A stretch of DNA of 64,000 bases from G963691885 sp963691885 (GCA_963691885.1 OY829843.1:3968001-4032000), one strand, 5' to 3'. Shown: positions 17,274 to 27,097, counted from the stretch's first letter. Notes: generated by a model not told the origin, from the letters alone. Program-made: numbers and translations.

Positions 17274-18743
17274 ATGCTGGGTAGGGAAGTTCTGACTGTT
17301 CGAGAAACGCAGGAAGCCGACCGGTTGACCGCTGAATCGTCAGTTCCTTTGCAGGTCTTGATGGAAAACGCCGGCAAAGCCGTTGCTGACCAGATACTTG
17401 AACGGTTCGAAAAGTGCAGAACCGTGATTCTTTGCGGGCCGGGCAATAATGGGGGCGACGGCTTTGTCGTTGCGCGGTATCTGGCGTTGGCGGGCTGGTC
17501 CGTGCGCGTTGTACAAATCGGTCATGAAGACGGTTACACCGAGGAAGCACGACACCACCGTGGGCAATGGGCAGGCCCCATAGAAGCCGCCGAAGACATT
17601 CAGAACCTGGACGATCAGGAACTTTTCGTCGATGCGTTGTTTGGGGCTGGATTGTCGCGACCCATCGAGGGCGCAGCGTCGGATTTTATAGAGATGATGC
17701 GTGCACGTCCTGTTGTTTCGATTGATATACCATCGGGCATTCATGGCGATACCGGGGAGGTTCTGGGGTCGGCACCAATGGCCGCACTGACGGTTACATT
17801 TTTTCGCACGAAACCAGCCCATTACCTGGTACCGGGTGTGGCGCATTGCGGGGAGGTGGTCTGCGTTGATATTGGCATTGAAGACAGCGTGCTGGAGACC
17901 ATCGCGCCGGAACAGTGTGTGAACGGCCCTGATCTTTGGCTAGGGGCTTTCCCAAAGCCTGCAATCACTGACCATAAATACAGTCGTGGTTTTGTCCTGG
18001 TCGTTGGGGGCACGATCATGACGGGTGCTGCGAGACTGGCCGCCCGCGCGGCCCAAAGGGCGGGCGCGGGTGCAGTCCAACTGGCCGTTCCCGGTGATGT
18101 CCAGACGATTTATAAGGTTACCAATGAAAGCATAATGGTGGCACCCTTCCGCGACACCGCCACCTTGCAAGATCTTGTGGAAGAAGAGAGTGTTTCCACC
18201 TCTATTGTCGGGCCCGGATTGGGGGTGGTCGGCGCAACCCGTGAGCGTGTTGCCATGGTCGCCCGATCCGGAAAGCCTGCCGTGATCGATGCGGATGGTT
18301 TGAGCGTCTTTGAGGATAACGGCCAGATGTTATTCGACATGATCAAAGGCCCTTGTGTTCTAACACCTCATGAGGGCGAGTTCAGACGATTGTTTCCGGA
18401 TCTCACGGGTGGGCGGTTGTTCCGTGCGCGGGCTGCTGCCGCCCGTTCGGGGGCCGTCGTCCTGTTGAAGGGGTTCGATACGGTTGTGGCGGATCCAGAG
18501 GGCCGGGTTGTTATAAACAACAATGGAACACCGGACGCGGCAACTGCGGGCTCAGGGGACGTCCTGGCTGGCATCATTGGTGGTTTGATGGCCCAGGGAA
18601 TGCCAGCTTTCGAGAGTGCCTGCGCCGGGGCCTGGATCCACGCCGATGCGGCATGCCGGTTTGGCGCCGGTCTGATTGCCGAAGACATAATTGATACCTT
18701 GCCAGCTGTATTGGCAGATTTACGAGATCAAATTCCCGCTTGA
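17274..18743 (+). CDS. nnrD: Bifunctional NAD(P)HX epimerase/dehydratase
   Basis: This 489-residue repair enzyme joins an N-terminal epimerase (YjeF_N; CGPGNNGGDGFVVARYL near residue 50) with a C-terminal ATP- or ADP-dependent dehydratase (ribokinase-like; VGPGLGVVGA, CVLTPHEGEFRRLFPD, and the catalytic aspartate in ATAGSGDVLAGIIGGL). Together they convert damaged hydrated NAD(P)H back to NAD(P)H. The fused form is normal in bacteria. The symbol refers to the dehydratase half; the epimerase half is NnrE. It stands alone; in many alphaproteobacteria the gene lies near glnB, as here. Confidence 0.92.
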   Translation: MLGREVLTVRETQEADRLTAESSVPLQVLMENAGKAVADQILERFEKCRTVILCGPGNNGGDGFVVARYLALAGWSVRVVQIGHEDGYTEEARHHRGQWAGPIEAAEDIQNLDDQELFVDALFGAGLSRPIEGAASDFIEMMRARPVVSIDIPSGIHGDTGEVLGSAPMAALTVTFFRTKPAHYLVPGVAHCGEVVCVDIGIEDSVLETIAPEQCVNGPDLWLGAFPKPAITDHKYSRGFVLVVGGTIMTGAARLAARAAQRAGAGAVQLAVPGDVQTIYKVTNESIMVAPFRDTATLQDLVEEESVSTSIVGPGLGVVGATRERVAMVARSGKPAVIDADGLSVFEDNGQMLFDMIKGPCVLTPHEGEFRRLFPDLTGGRLFRARAAAARSGAVVLLKGFDTVVADPEGRVVINNNGTPDAATAGSGDVLAGIIGGLMAQGMPAFESACAGAWIHADAACRFGAGLIAEDIIDTLPAVLADLRDQIPA

Positions 18744-18946
18744 TTTCCTGGACGTTCTAGTACACTTATTTTCTGTAAGGTATTGTATATATTATATTAA
18801 TTTAACTTAATTGATGCAAATACGGTGATGCTGTTGGGCTGATTCCGGGGCGAATATCGGTGCTGTTTTTACTGCGTTCCCGAGCATGTTTCGACGCGTA
18901 AGGCAGGCAAAAGTTTAAGCCGCCGTATTGCACGAGGTTTGGCAAA

Positions 18947-19417
18947 GTGACTTTGTTCAGTCGGTTATTTACCTGGTCTGATCACAGTGTTGGCAGGTCC
19001 ACAGTTCGAATCGTTGAACCGCATTCAGGAAATGGGGGGGAACAGATACCGTTGTTGCGGTTTCCCTTCCGTCGTTCTCCTTCCCAGTCGAAATCTGGTT
19101 TCGGTGCCCTTATGAACATTGATCGTCGGTCTGATTGCGGGTCGGTGGAAGCCAGCCAGGGACGTGTCAGCATCTTTTACAACGTCAATGGCGTCGCGAT
19201 GTTTTTACGAGTCGGTGACTGTTTCTATCGTGAGACGAAACGCGGGACGACGGAAATTGCGGCGGTCAGGCGATTCAAGAAACTCGGGCAATTGGGCTTT
19301 CACGTTGAGTTTCAAAAGAAAATAGCGGTTCAAAAGTTCGTTCTGACCACGCAGACCGAGTTCAAAACGCTGGCATTAGACGTGTTTATGAACACCTATC
19401 GCAGCCGTTACTCCTGA
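18947..19417 (+). CDS. Hypothetical protein
   Basis: I do not recognise a family. From a GTG at 18947 the frame is 156 codons, but the first 55 residues are low in structure and the more protein-like part begins near the ATG at 19111: VSIFYNVNGVAMFLRVGDCF, then ETKRGTTEIAAVRRFKKLG and a basic end. Either start is possible. A weak GGCAAAG precedes the GTG. It lies in a 850-base interval between the NAD(P)HX repair gene and tRNA-Leu, which is otherwise AT-rich on its left side. It could be spurious. Confidence 0.35.
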   Translation: MTLFSRLFTWSDHSVGRSTVRIVEPHSGNGGEQIPLLRFPFRRSPSQSKSGFGALMNIDRRSDCGSVEASQGRVSIFYNVNGVAMFLRVGDCFYRETKRGTTEIAAVRRFKKLGQLGFHVEFQKKIAVQKFVLTTQTEFKTLALDVFMNTYRSRYS

Positions 19418-19596
19418 CCTTTTTGGTGACAGCCGGGGAAGTGAATTTTAATCCTTTCTCCTTCTTGGAACGGGCCTTTTGGCATCCTTTATTCAACTAT
19501 TCACCAGATCCTTTACGAGAGGCTTTGACGGCGGCGGGTCGCGTTGCTATAGAACCGCGTCTTTTCAGGGGATGCCCTTGGATAAGCTTCGGCTGG

Positions 19597-19681
19597 GCGG
19601 GCGTGGCGAAACTGGTAGACGCGCCAGATTTAGGTTCTGGTGGGGAGACCCGTGGGGGTTCGAGTCCCTCCGCCCGCACCA
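19597..19681 (+). tRNA. tRNA-Leu (TAG)
   Basis: An 85-base class II tRNA: acceptor GCGGGCG/CGCCCGC, anticodon arm CCAGA-TTTAGGT-TCTGG with anticodon TAG, long variable arm (TGGGGAGACCCG), T loop GGTTCGAGTCC and encoded CCA. Confidence 0.95.
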
Positions 19682-19894
19682 ACTGCCGAACAATGCAGAT
19701 GTTTGAATTGGAAATGCGGGTGAGGCGGTGACAATAGATCAGGCCTGCCAGCGAAACAAAAGGCAATCGTGTTCGAACTTAAAAGGGACGGGAACGAACA
19801 CAGCGGTAAGAGGACAAAAACGACCCTGGCAAGTCTGATCAGACACACAGGGCGTTAAGGTCGATAGAGAAACACAGTCCAGACGGGAATTCCG

Positions 19895-21331
19895 ATGCAG
19901 GTACTAGAAACAAAGAACGAAGGGTTGAGCCGCGAATTCAGCGTGACGATCCCTGAAGATGATATTGCTGCGCGCATTGATGCGCGGCTCATTGAAATTT
20001 CCGGGGATATACGAATCCCGGGTTTCCGTCCTGGCAAAGCGCCGCTGAAAGTATTGCGTCAGCGCTTCTCAAAATCTGTCATGGGTGAAGTGCTTGAAAA
20101 AGCGGTCAACGAGACGAGTCAGGAAGTCATCACGTCCAACGATTTGCGTCCGGCCCTGCAGCCCAAGATTGAGATCACCAGTTTTGAAGAAGGCAAAGAG
20201 CTGATCTACACGATCGGTGTCGATCTTATGCCGGATATCGAGATGGCCGACTTCTCCACAATTTCCCTGACCCGTATGAAGGCCAAGGTTGAAGACAGTG
20301 AAGTCGACGAGGCCATCGAACGCATGGCCAGCGAATTCCGCAAGTCCGAACCGATTACTGAAGACCGTCCAGCAGCGATGGGTGATCTGGTGGTTATCGA
20401 TTTTCTCGGCAAGATTGATGGTGAAGCCTTCGAAGGCGGTGCCGCGGAAGGTCACAAACTGGAGCTGGGTTCCGGTCGTTTCATTCCAGGTTTTGAAGAC
20501 CAACTCGTCGGGGCCACAAAAGGGTCGGAGATGGAGGTCAAAGTTACCTTCCCGGAAGAATATGGCGCGGAGAATCTGGCCGGCAAAGACGCCGTCTTTG
20601 AAGTTAAAGTCCACGATATAGAGTCCTACATCGACAGTATCATCGATGATGAGTTCGCCACAAATCTAGGGCTGGAAAATCTTGATCAGTTGAAAGACCA
20701 GATGCGGGAGCGGATTGAAGGCCAGTATGGCGAATTCACCCGGAACCGCTTGAAGCGGGAACTGCTGGACAGACTGCATGAAATGCACAGTTTCGATGTG
20801 CCCCCGGGCATGGTTGATGGTGAATTTGACCAGATCTGGACCCAGTTTGAGCGCGCCAAAGAAGCCGGTCAGGTTGACGATGAGGATAAGGGTAAGTCTG
20901 ACGACGAGTTGAAGACGGAATACCGTGAAATCGCTGTACGTCGCGTTCAACTGGGCATGCTGTTGTCGGAAGTTGGCCGGATCAACGAAATCACCGTTGG
21001 TCAGGACGAGATCAACAGAGCTATTGTTGCTGAGGCGCAGAAATATCCTGGCCAGGAACAGCAGGTTCTTCAGTTTTACCAAAACAATGAGGAAGCCGCT
21101 GCTGGTTTGCGGGCACCGTTGATGGAAGACAAGGTCGTCGACTTCATCGTTGAGATGGCGAAAGTTACTGACGAATATGTCTCCGCGGAAGAGCTGATGC
21201 GTGATCCGGATGAGGATGATGCGGCGGAAGCCAAAGCCGAATCAGCGCCGAAAAAGGCGAAAAAAGCATCTGCCAAAAAAGCGTCGGCCAAGAAATCTGC
21301 AGCGAAGAAAGCCGCGGCCAAAAAAGAATAG
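19895..21331 (+). CDS. tig: Trigger factor chaperone
   Basis: This 478-residue ribosome-bound chaperone and peptidyl-prolyl isomerase has the ribosome-docking loop GFRPGKAPLKVLRQRF (around residue 45), an FKBP-like domain (GDLVVIDFLGKIDGEAFEGG, LGSGRFIPGFEDQLVGA), and the long helical C-terminal arms. The last 30 or so residues are an added lysine-alanine tail made of repeated KKA and AKK units, similar in composition to histone H1 tails and not part of the standard trigger factor. It heads the block tig-clpP-clpX-lon, the common order in bacteria, all for folding and turnover of new proteins. Confidence 0.95.
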   Translation: MQVLETKNEGLSREFSVTIPEDDIAARIDARLIEISGDIRIPGFRPGKAPLKVLRQRFSKSVMGEVLEKAVNETSQEVITSNDLRPALQPKIEITSFEEGKELIYTIGVDLMPDIEMADFSTISLTRMKAKVEDSEVDEAIERMASEFRKSEPITEDRPAAMGDLVVIDFLGKIDGEAFEGGAAEGHKLELGSGRFIPGFEDQLVGATKGSEMEVKVTFPEEYGAENLAGKDAVFEVKVHDIESYIDSIIDDEFATNLGLENLDQLKDQMRERIEGQYGEFTRNRLKRELLDRLHEMHSFDVPPGMVDGEFDQIWTQFERAKEAGQVDDEDKGKSDDELKTEYREIAVRRVQLGMLLSEVGRINEITVGQDEINRAIVAEAQKYPGQEQQVLQFYQNNEEAAAGLRAPLMEDKVVDFIVEMAKVTDEYVSAEELMRDPDEDDAAEAKAESAPKKAKKASAKKASAKKSAAKKAAAKKE

Positions 21332-21354
21332 AAACCGGATTACCAGGTTTTTTT
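21332..21354 (+). terminator. Terminator after tig
   Basis: AAACC pairs with GGTTT, with an inner GG/CC pair, followed by a run of seven T. A second G/C-rich hairpin (GGGCGG/CCGCCC) follows at about 21358-21385. Confidence 0.6.
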
Positions 21355-21456
21355 GTCGGGCGGGGGTGCAAAGCATCTCCGCCCGTCTTAAATTAGGGTG
21401 ACCGGGTTCTCCGGCTAAGAGTACAAACCATTATTTTTTTGGAGTGGTAGACACAA

Positions 21457-22086
21457 ATGCGCGATCCCATTGATCTTTACATGAACTCGCTGGTGCCAAT
21501 GGTTGTTGAGCAGACAAACCGTGGCGAACGCGCATACGACATTTATTCTCGGATGCTGAAAGAGCGCATCATTTTCCTCACTGGTGGCGTCGAAGATCAT
21601 GTGGCCAGCGTGATTTGCGCGCAGCTTCTCTATCTGGAGTCGGAAAACCCGACCAAGGACATCGCTTTCTACATTAATTCTCCAGGTGGTGTGGTCACAT
21701 CGGGTCTGTCGATCTATGACACGATGCAATATATCAAGCCGGAAGTGTCCACAGTCTGTCTGGGGCAGGCGGCCTCCATGGGATCGCTGCTTTTGACCGC
21801 GGGTGCGAAGGGCAAGCGCTTTGCTTTGCCCAACAGCCGGATCATGATCCATCAACCGTCCGGTGGCGCACAGGGTCAGGCGACTGATATTGAAATTCAG
21901 GCGCGTGAAATCCTGCGGACCCGGCAGCGCCTGAACGAGATTTATGTGACCCATACAGGTAAAAAGCTGAAGGTCATTGAAGAGGCGATGGAGCGTGACA
22001 ACTTTATGAGCCCGGAAGAGGCCAAGGAGTTTGGTCTGGTCGACGAAGTTGTTGATAAACGCCCTGGTGAAGACGAAGCCGCGTAA
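21457..22086 (+). CDS. clpP: ATP-dependent Clp protease proteolytic subunit
   Basis: This 209-residue serine peptidase forms the tetradecameric chamber used with ClpX or ClpA. The catalytic serine is in CLGQAASMGSLLL, histidine in RIMIHQPSGGAQGQATD, and the aspartate near the end in MERDNFMSPEEAKEFGLVD. Length and start (MRDPIDLYMNSLVPMVVEQ) are standard, with GGAGTGG before the ATG. It lies 125 bases after tig and 318 before clpX. Confidence 0.95.
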   Translation: MRDPIDLYMNSLVPMVVEQTNRGERAYDIYSRMLKERIIFLTGGVEDHVASVICAQLLYLESENPTKDIAFYINSPGGVVTSGLSIYDTMQYIKPEVSTVCLGQAASMGSLLLTAGAKGKRFALPNSRIMIHQPSGGAQGQATDIEIQAREILRTRQRLNEIYVTHTGKKLKVIEEAMERDNFMSPEEAKEFGLVDEVVDKRPGEDEAA

Positions 22087-22404
22087 ATCTTGCAGGCTCT
22101 TTTCAACCTCTATCGGGCCGGTAAAAAACCGGTGCTCGCAGTTTTTTGCGAATCCACATTTTGTTAATCATCATGTGCGATGTTGTGCATGCGGGGTTAC
22201 AATCCGTGATCATGGCCGGATTCCCGTGGTTTTTTGACGATATAAGACAAGGGGTTACATAAAGTCGCGATTTTCATGCAATTTTAGCGTTGAGGCGTCT
22301 GGACGTGACCCATAACATAAGAAACATGGAGCGGTGTTTGATTGCTTCATCGCTCATTACAGCACATACACGCCCCCGGATTATGGGCACGAGAGGCATT
22401 TTTT
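22087..22404 (+). promoter_or_regulatory. clpP-clpX spacer with a likely clpX promoter
   Basis: Of these 318 bases, TTGACG at 22234-22239 and TACATA at 22256-22261 with a 16-base gap form a plausible sigma-70 promoter about 140 bases before clpX. Two small hairpins with A or T loops lie at 22112-22150 just after clpP and may end its message. No gene is seen. Confidence 0.45.
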
Positions 22405-23670
22405 ATGAGTAAGTCCACAGGCGGAGACAGCAAGAACACACTTTATTGTTCTTTCTGCGGCAAGAGTCAGCACGAGGTTCGCAAATTGATTGCAGGTCCG
22501 ACTGTGTTCATCTGCGATGAATGCGTGGAATTGTGCATGGACATCATCCGCGAGGATCATAAGACAGCCGTTTCGAAAAATGCCGATGGTGTTCCGACAC
22601 CTCAGGAAATCCGAGATGTGCTGGATGACTATGTGATCGGTCAGCCCCATGCGAAACGCGTTCTGTCCGTTGCGGTGCATAACCATTACAAACGGCTTGC
22701 GCACTCCTCCAAAAACGGTGATGTCGAACTGGCGAAATCCAACATCCTTCTGATCGGTCCCACTGGTTGCGGTAAGACACTGCTTGCGCAGACGCTGGCG
22801 CGTATCCTGGATGTGCCCTTTACCATGGCGGATGCCACGACACTGACAGAGGCCGGTTATGTCGGGGAGGATGTCGAGAACATTATCCTGAAGCTGCTTC
22901 AGTCGGCGGATTACAATGTGGAACGGGCCCAGCGCGGCATCGTCTATATCGATGAGGTCGATAAAATCAGCAGAAAGTCTGACAACCCTTCGATAACACG
23001 AGATGTGTCGGGTGAGGGCGTCCAGCAGGCGCTGCTGAAAATTATGGAAGGCACGGTTGCCTCGGTTCCACCGCAGGGCGGTCGCAAGCATCCGCAGCAG
23101 GAATTCCTGCAGGTCGATACAACCAATATCCTGTTCATTTGCGGCGGTGCGTTTGCCGGTTTGGAGAAAATTATCTCTCAACGGGGTAAGGGGTCTGCAA
23201 TCGGCTTTGGCGCAGACGTCCGGGACGAAGACCAGCGTCAGGTCGGGGACCTGCTGATGGAAATTGAGCCAGAAGATCTTCTGAAAATTGGCCTTATTCC
23301 TGAATTCGTCGGTCGTGTTCCGGTTCTGGCGACATTGATGGATCTGGATGAGGATGCGCTCGTTGATATTCTGACCACACCGCGCAATGCGCTGGTCAAA
23401 CAGTATCAGCGCCTCTTTGGGATGGAAGATGTTCGTCTGGAGTTCACGGCAGATGCCCTGAAAGCAGTTGCCGACAAGGCGATTGCCCGCAAAACCGGTG
23501 CCCGTGGTCTGAGATCAATTATGGAAGCAATCCTGCTTGACCCGATGTATGAACTGCCGGGTCTGGAAGGGGTTGAGGAAGTAGTGATCAACCGTGAGGT
23601 TGTTGAGGGCCGGGCCGAACCGCTTTACATCTATGCAGAGCGTCGTGACGACGTCGGGTCCGCATCCTGA
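22405..23670 (+). CDS. clpX: ATP-dependent Clp protease ATP-binding subunit ClpX
   Basis: This 421-residue AAA+ unfoldase feeds substrates to ClpP. The N-terminal zinc-binding domain has CSFCGKSQ and CDECVELC. Walker A is GPTGCGKTLLAQTLA, Walker B is GIVYIDEVDKI, and the pore and ClpP-docking region includes the loop IGFGADVRDE (the usual IGF motif). The ATG at 22405 follows GAGAGG; an upstream ATG-like start at 22342 would add 21 non-conserved residues. It is followed by lon. Confidence 0.95.
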   Translation: MSKSTGGDSKNTLYCSFCGKSQHEVRKLIAGPTVFICDECVELCMDIIREDHKTAVSKNADGVPTPQEIRDVLDDYVIGQPHAKRVLSVAVHNHYKRLAHSSKNGDVELAKSNILLIGPTGCGKTLLAQTLARILDVPFTMADATTLTEAGYVGEDVENIILKLLQSADYNVERAQRGIVYIDEVDKISRKSDNPSITRDVSGEGVQQALLKIMEGTVASVPPQGGRKHPQQEFLQVDTTNILFICGGAFAGLEKIISQRGKGSAIGFGADVRDEDQRQVGDLLMEIEPEDLLKIGLIPEFVGRVPVLATLMDLDEDALVDILTTPRNALVKQYQRLFGMEDVRLEFTADALKAVADKAIARKTGARGLRSIMEAILLDPMYELPGLEGVEEVVINREVVEGRAEPLYIYAERRDDVGSAS

Positions 23671-23971
23671 TTTTCTGCTTGGGCTGATCGAAGGCTCGGC
23701 GCGTTGTATTGCATTGCCTTGCCGTATGCTTTTGCGTGGATCGGGGGCGAATCGGCCCCCGGGTGATTCCTTGGCTTAAGGCGATGATTTTCCCTTGAAT
23801 TGAACGCGCAGAGAGCCACCTTAATAGTGGGTTTTTCTGGGTCAATGGCTCGCAGCAGTCTTGTGAATCTCGACAGAATAGAGCACTCAAGTGATCCGGT
23901 TGACCAAAATGCAAAGGCGCCGTTTGGGCCTTTCAATTTAAACCTGATGGCGGCTTTCAGCGTCATCATAG
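23671..23971. other. clpX-lon spacer
   Basis: About 300 bases without a gene. A strong G/C hairpin (GGGGGC/GCCCCC, 23743-23760) lies about 75 bases after clpX. A CTTGAA hexamer at 23794 recalls the -35 of heat-shock promoters, but I see no good partner at the proper spacing, so I do not call one. Confidence 0.4.
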
Positions 23972-26398
23972 ATGGATGAGAAAAATATGTCTGACGTACC
24001 CAACGGTGTGACATACCCGGTATTGCCCCTCAGGGATATCGTTGTGTTTCCCCACATGATCGTGCCGCTCTTTGTTGGTCGGGAAAAATCTGTCCGTGCC
24101 CTCGAAGACGTCATGAAAGACGACAAACAAATTCTGCTGGTAACCCAGAAGAATGCCGGTGAAGACGACCCGAAACCCGATGATATTTACATGGTCGGAA
24201 CTGTCGCCACGGTGTTGCAGCTTCTGAAATTACCGGATGGCACGGTCAAGGTCCTGGTTGAAGGATCGCATCGCGCAAAGATCACCAGCTTCACTGACAA
24301 GCCGGAATTCTTTCAGGCTAATGCGGTCGCGGTGGACGGTTCGGATGGGACCGATGACGAGTTGGAAGCGCTTGGTCGCGCCGTCGTCACCCAATTTGAG
24401 CAGTATATCAAGCTGAACAAGAAAATTCCGTCCGAGGTCCTGATCTCCATTAATCAGATCGATGACCCGGGCAAGCTGGCCGATACAGTTGCACAGCATC
24501 TTGCGCTTAAAATCGCCGATAAGCAGGAATTGCTGGAGATCGAATCTGTCGTTGAGCGGCTTGAAAAGATCTATTCCCTTATGGAAGGGGAGATTGGCGT
24601 TCTCCAGGTCGAAAAACGCATCCGCAACCGTGTAAAGCGTCAGATGGAGAAAACCCAGCGCGAGTACTATCTGAATGAGCAGATGAAGGCCATTCAGAAA
24701 GAACTGGGCGAGGGGGAAGACGGCAAGGACGAGTTGCAAGAGCTTGAAGACCGCATCAAGGAAACCAAGCTGAGCAAGGAAGCCGAAGAAAAGGCCATGG
24801 CGGAGATGAAAAAGCTCCGCAATATGAGCCCGATGTCGGCAGAAGCCACGGTCGTGCGTAACTACCTGGATTGGTTGTTGGGCATTCCCTGGAAACAGCG
24901 TTCAAAGGTCAAACGCGATATCAACGCGGCAAAGACCTTGTTGGACAAGGATCATTACGGTCTCGACAAAGTGAAAGAGCGGATCCTTGAATATCTGGCC
25001 GTGCAAGTCCGCGTCCGGAAACTGAAAGGTCCGATCCTCTGTCTTGTTGGTCCTCCCGGCGTCGGGAAGACATCGCTCGGCAAATCCATTGCAAAGGCGA
25101 CTGGGCGTGAATTCGTTCGGATGTCTCTGGGCGGGGTGCGCGACGAATCTGAAATTCGCGGGCATCGCCGGACCTATATAGGGTCGATGCCAGGGCGCGT
25201 TGTTCAGGGCATGAAAAAGGCCAAGAAATCGAATCCGCTCTTCCTGCTGGACGAAATCGACAAGCTGGGTGCTGACTGGCGCGGTGACCCGTCATCCGCC
25301 TTGCTCGAAGTGCTGGATCCGGAACAGAACAACACATTCAACGATCATTATCTGGAAGTGGATTATGATCTGTCTGACGTGATGTTTGTGACGACCTCAA
25401 ACACGTTGAACATGCCGCAGCCGTTGCTGGACCGGATGGAGATCATTCGTATCCCGGGTTATACCGAGGACGAAAAGGTCGAGATTGCGAAGCGTCACCT
25501 GATGACCAAGCAGATCAAGGAAAACGGCCTGAAAGATGGTGAGTTCTCGATTACCGATGGCGCCTTGCGCAACCTGATCCGTCTTTACACACGGGAAGCA
25601 GGTGTGCGGTCCCTCGAACGTGAAATTGCCAGCCTGTGCCGCAAAGCGATCAAGATCATCGTTGGCGACGGCGAAGAAAAGGTAGAGATCACTGAGGAAA
25701 ACCTGAATGACCTGGCAGGTGTGCCGCGTTTCCGGTTTGGCGAGATTGAAGATGAAGATCAGCTCGGTGTTGTAACAGGCCTTGCCTGGACAGAGGTGGG
25801 CGGTGAGTTGCTGAACATCGAATCTGTTCTGGTGCCGGGTAAGGGCAAGCTGACAAAGACCGGGAAACTGGGCGATGTAATGCAGGAGTCCATTCAGGCT
25901 GCTGAATATTACATCAAGAGCCGGGCCCCCTCATTGGGCATTAAGCCTACCTTGTTCAACAAGTCGGATATCCATGTTCATGTGCCTGAAGGCGCGACAC
26001 CGAAAGACGGACCGTCAGCGGGTGTCGCCATGGTGACCAGCATGGTGTCGATCCTGTCCGGTATTGCGGTGCGCCGCGATGTTGCGATGACAGGTGAGGT
26101 GACCCTGCGCGGCCGTGTCCTGCCAATCGGTGGATTGAAGGAAAAACTGCTGGCGGCCCTGCGGGGCGGCATCAAGACGGCTCTGATACCGATGGAGAAC
26201 AAGAAAGATCTCGCCGATATTCCGGACAATGTGAAGGAAGCGATTGAGATCATCCCGGTATCGACGGTTGATGAGGTGCTGTCCCACGCTTTGGTCAGCC
26301 CGGTTGTTCCGATTGAATGGACACCGGAAGACGAGCAGGCAGCCGCAGTTGCAGCCGCTGAAGGGGATCGCGATACGGGGGGCATGACTGCTCACTGA
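23972..26398 (+). CDS. lon: ATP-dependent protease Lon
   Basis: This 808-residue cytoplasmic protease has an N-terminal substrate-binding domain (VLPLRDIVVFPHMIVPLFVG), a coiled-coil stretch around residues 180-280, the AAA+ core with Walker A GPPGVGKTSLGKSIA and Walker B FLLDEIDKLG, and the C-terminal peptidase with the serine in PKDGPSAGVAMVTSM and the lysine further on (GLKEKLLAALRGG region). It degrades misfolded and regulatory proteins. Length and domain order are standard. It has its own terminator and is followed by hup. Confidence 0.95.
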   Translation: MDEKNMSDVPNGVTYPVLPLRDIVVFPHMIVPLFVGREKSVRALEDVMKDDKQILLVTQKNAGEDDPKPDDIYMVGTVATVLQLLKLPDGTVKVLVEGSHRAKITSFTDKPEFFQANAVAVDGSDGTDDELEALGRAVVTQFEQYIKLNKKIPSEVLISINQIDDPGKLADTVAQHLALKIADKQELLEIESVVERLEKIYSLMEGEIGVLQVEKRIRNRVKRQMEKTQREYYLNEQMKAIQKELGEGEDGKDELQELEDRIKETKLSKEAEEKAMAEMKKLRNMSPMSAEATVVRNYLDWLLGIPWKQRSKVKRDINAAKTLLDKDHYGLDKVKERILEYLAVQVRVRKLKGPILCLVGPPGVGKTSLGKSIAKATGREFVRMSLGGVRDESEIRGHRRTYIGSMPGRVVQGMKKAKKSNPLFLLDEIDKLGADWRGDPSSALLEVLDPEQNNTFNDHYLEVDYDLSDVMFVTTSNTLNMPQPLLDRMEIIRIPGYTEDEKVEIAKRHLMTKQIKENGLKDGEFSITDGALRNLIRLYTREAGVRSLEREIASLCRKAIKIIVGDGEEKVEITEENLNDLAGVPRFRFGEIEDEDQLGVVTGLAWTEVGGELLNIESVLVPGKGKLTKTGKLGDVMQESIQAAEYYIKSRAPSLGIKPTLFNKSDIHVHVPEGATPKDGPSAGVAMVTSMVSILSGIAVRRDVAMTGEVTLRGRVLPIGGLKEKLLAALRGGIKTALIPMENKKDLADIPDNVKEAIEIIPVSTVDEVLSHALVSPVVPIEWTPEDEQAAAVAAAEGDRDTGGMTAH

Positions 26399-26445
26399 TT
26401 TCTCAGAGTCGTGCTCTTCGGGTAAAGCTATCCACAGAAAACACG

Positions 26446-26482
26446 CAGGCCGGGTTATTTTATTTCAACCCGGCCTGTTTTT
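26446..26482 (+). terminator. Intrinsic terminator of lon
   Basis: The 11-bp perfect arms CAGGCCGGGTT and AACCCGGCCTG are followed by TTTTT, about 50 bases after the lon stop. Confidence 0.85.
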
Positions 26483-26547
26483 GTGCAGAGCAACAGAAAA
26501 ACTCTGTCAGATTTAACAAAAAACCGCAGAAAACCGGGGTTTTTCGT

Positions 26548-26577
26548 TTGACGCATTTTTCTGAATCCTCCTAGTAT
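26548..26577 (+). promoter_or_regulatory. Sigma-70 type promoter of hup
   Basis: TTGACG at 26548-26553 and TAGTAT at 26572-26577 are 18 bases apart, giving a leader of about 120 bases before the HU gene. It lies after the lon terminator, so hup is probably transcribed separately. Confidence 0.5.
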
Positions 26578-26703
26578 CTGGACGTATCAGAAAGGGTGAT
26601 TGCTGGGCCTGTTGGTTTCAGAAATCGAACCACTGTTCAGTCACAGGGGCGATAATCGCCCATTAAATCATCAATCCCATTTTTATTGAAGGGGGCTTCA
26701 ACC

Positions 26704-26976
26704 GTGAACAAAAATGATCTGGTAGCGGCCGTTGCTGATTCATCTGGTCTGTCCAAGGCCGACGCAACGAAGGCTGTTGATTCCGTATTCGAAAGCATCA
26801 CCGGCGCACTTAAAGGGGGCGATGAAGTCCGCCTGGTCGGTTTCGGCACATTCAGCGTTGCTGCACGCGCAGCATCTGTTGGCCGTAACCCACGCAATGG
26901 TGAGCAGATCAATATTCCGGCTTCCAACCAGCCGAAATTCAAGGCCGGTAAGGGCCTGAAAGACGCCGTCAACTAA
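26704..26976 (+). CDS. hupB: DNA-binding protein HU
   Basis: This 90-residue nucleoid protein binds and bends DNA as a dimer. It begins NKNDLVAAVADSSGLSKADA and has the DNA-binding arm GRNPRNGEQINIPASNQPKF. The start is a GTG at 26704, preceded by GAAGGGGG at good distance; starting further upstream would add residues not found in HU. Following lon is the usual place for this gene. It ends in a strong terminator. Confidence 0.93.
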   Translation: MNKNDLVAAVADSSGLSKADATKAVDSVFESITGALKGGDEVRLVGFGTFSVAARAASVGRNPRNGEQINIPASNQPKFKAGKGLKDAVN

Positions 26977-26995
26977 GACGTCGCCTTTTTTCATG

Positions 26996-27025
26996 ACCGG
27001 TCGCAGTTCCTGCGACCGGTTTTTG
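26996..27025 (+). terminator. Intrinsic terminator of hup
   Basis: The 10-bp perfect arms ACCGGTCGCA and TGCGACCGGT with a 5-base loop are followed by TTTT, 20 bases after the HU stop. Confidence 0.85.
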
Positions 27026-27097
27026 ATTCCACGGCCACTTTTTTCGAGTTTTCCCGATTGACCCTCTGGGCTGAATGCTTTAGCACACACGCAACTA

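Noticed and set aside
22342..22404. An upstream ATG-like start for clpX adding 21 residues.
   Set aside because: The residues are not conserved in ClpX, and the ATG at 22405 has its own GAGAGG site.
23790..23830. CTTGAA before lon as a possible heat-shock (sigma-32) promoter.
   Set aside because: No -10 match at the required spacing; I could find only a CCTTAAT at 21 bases, which is too far.
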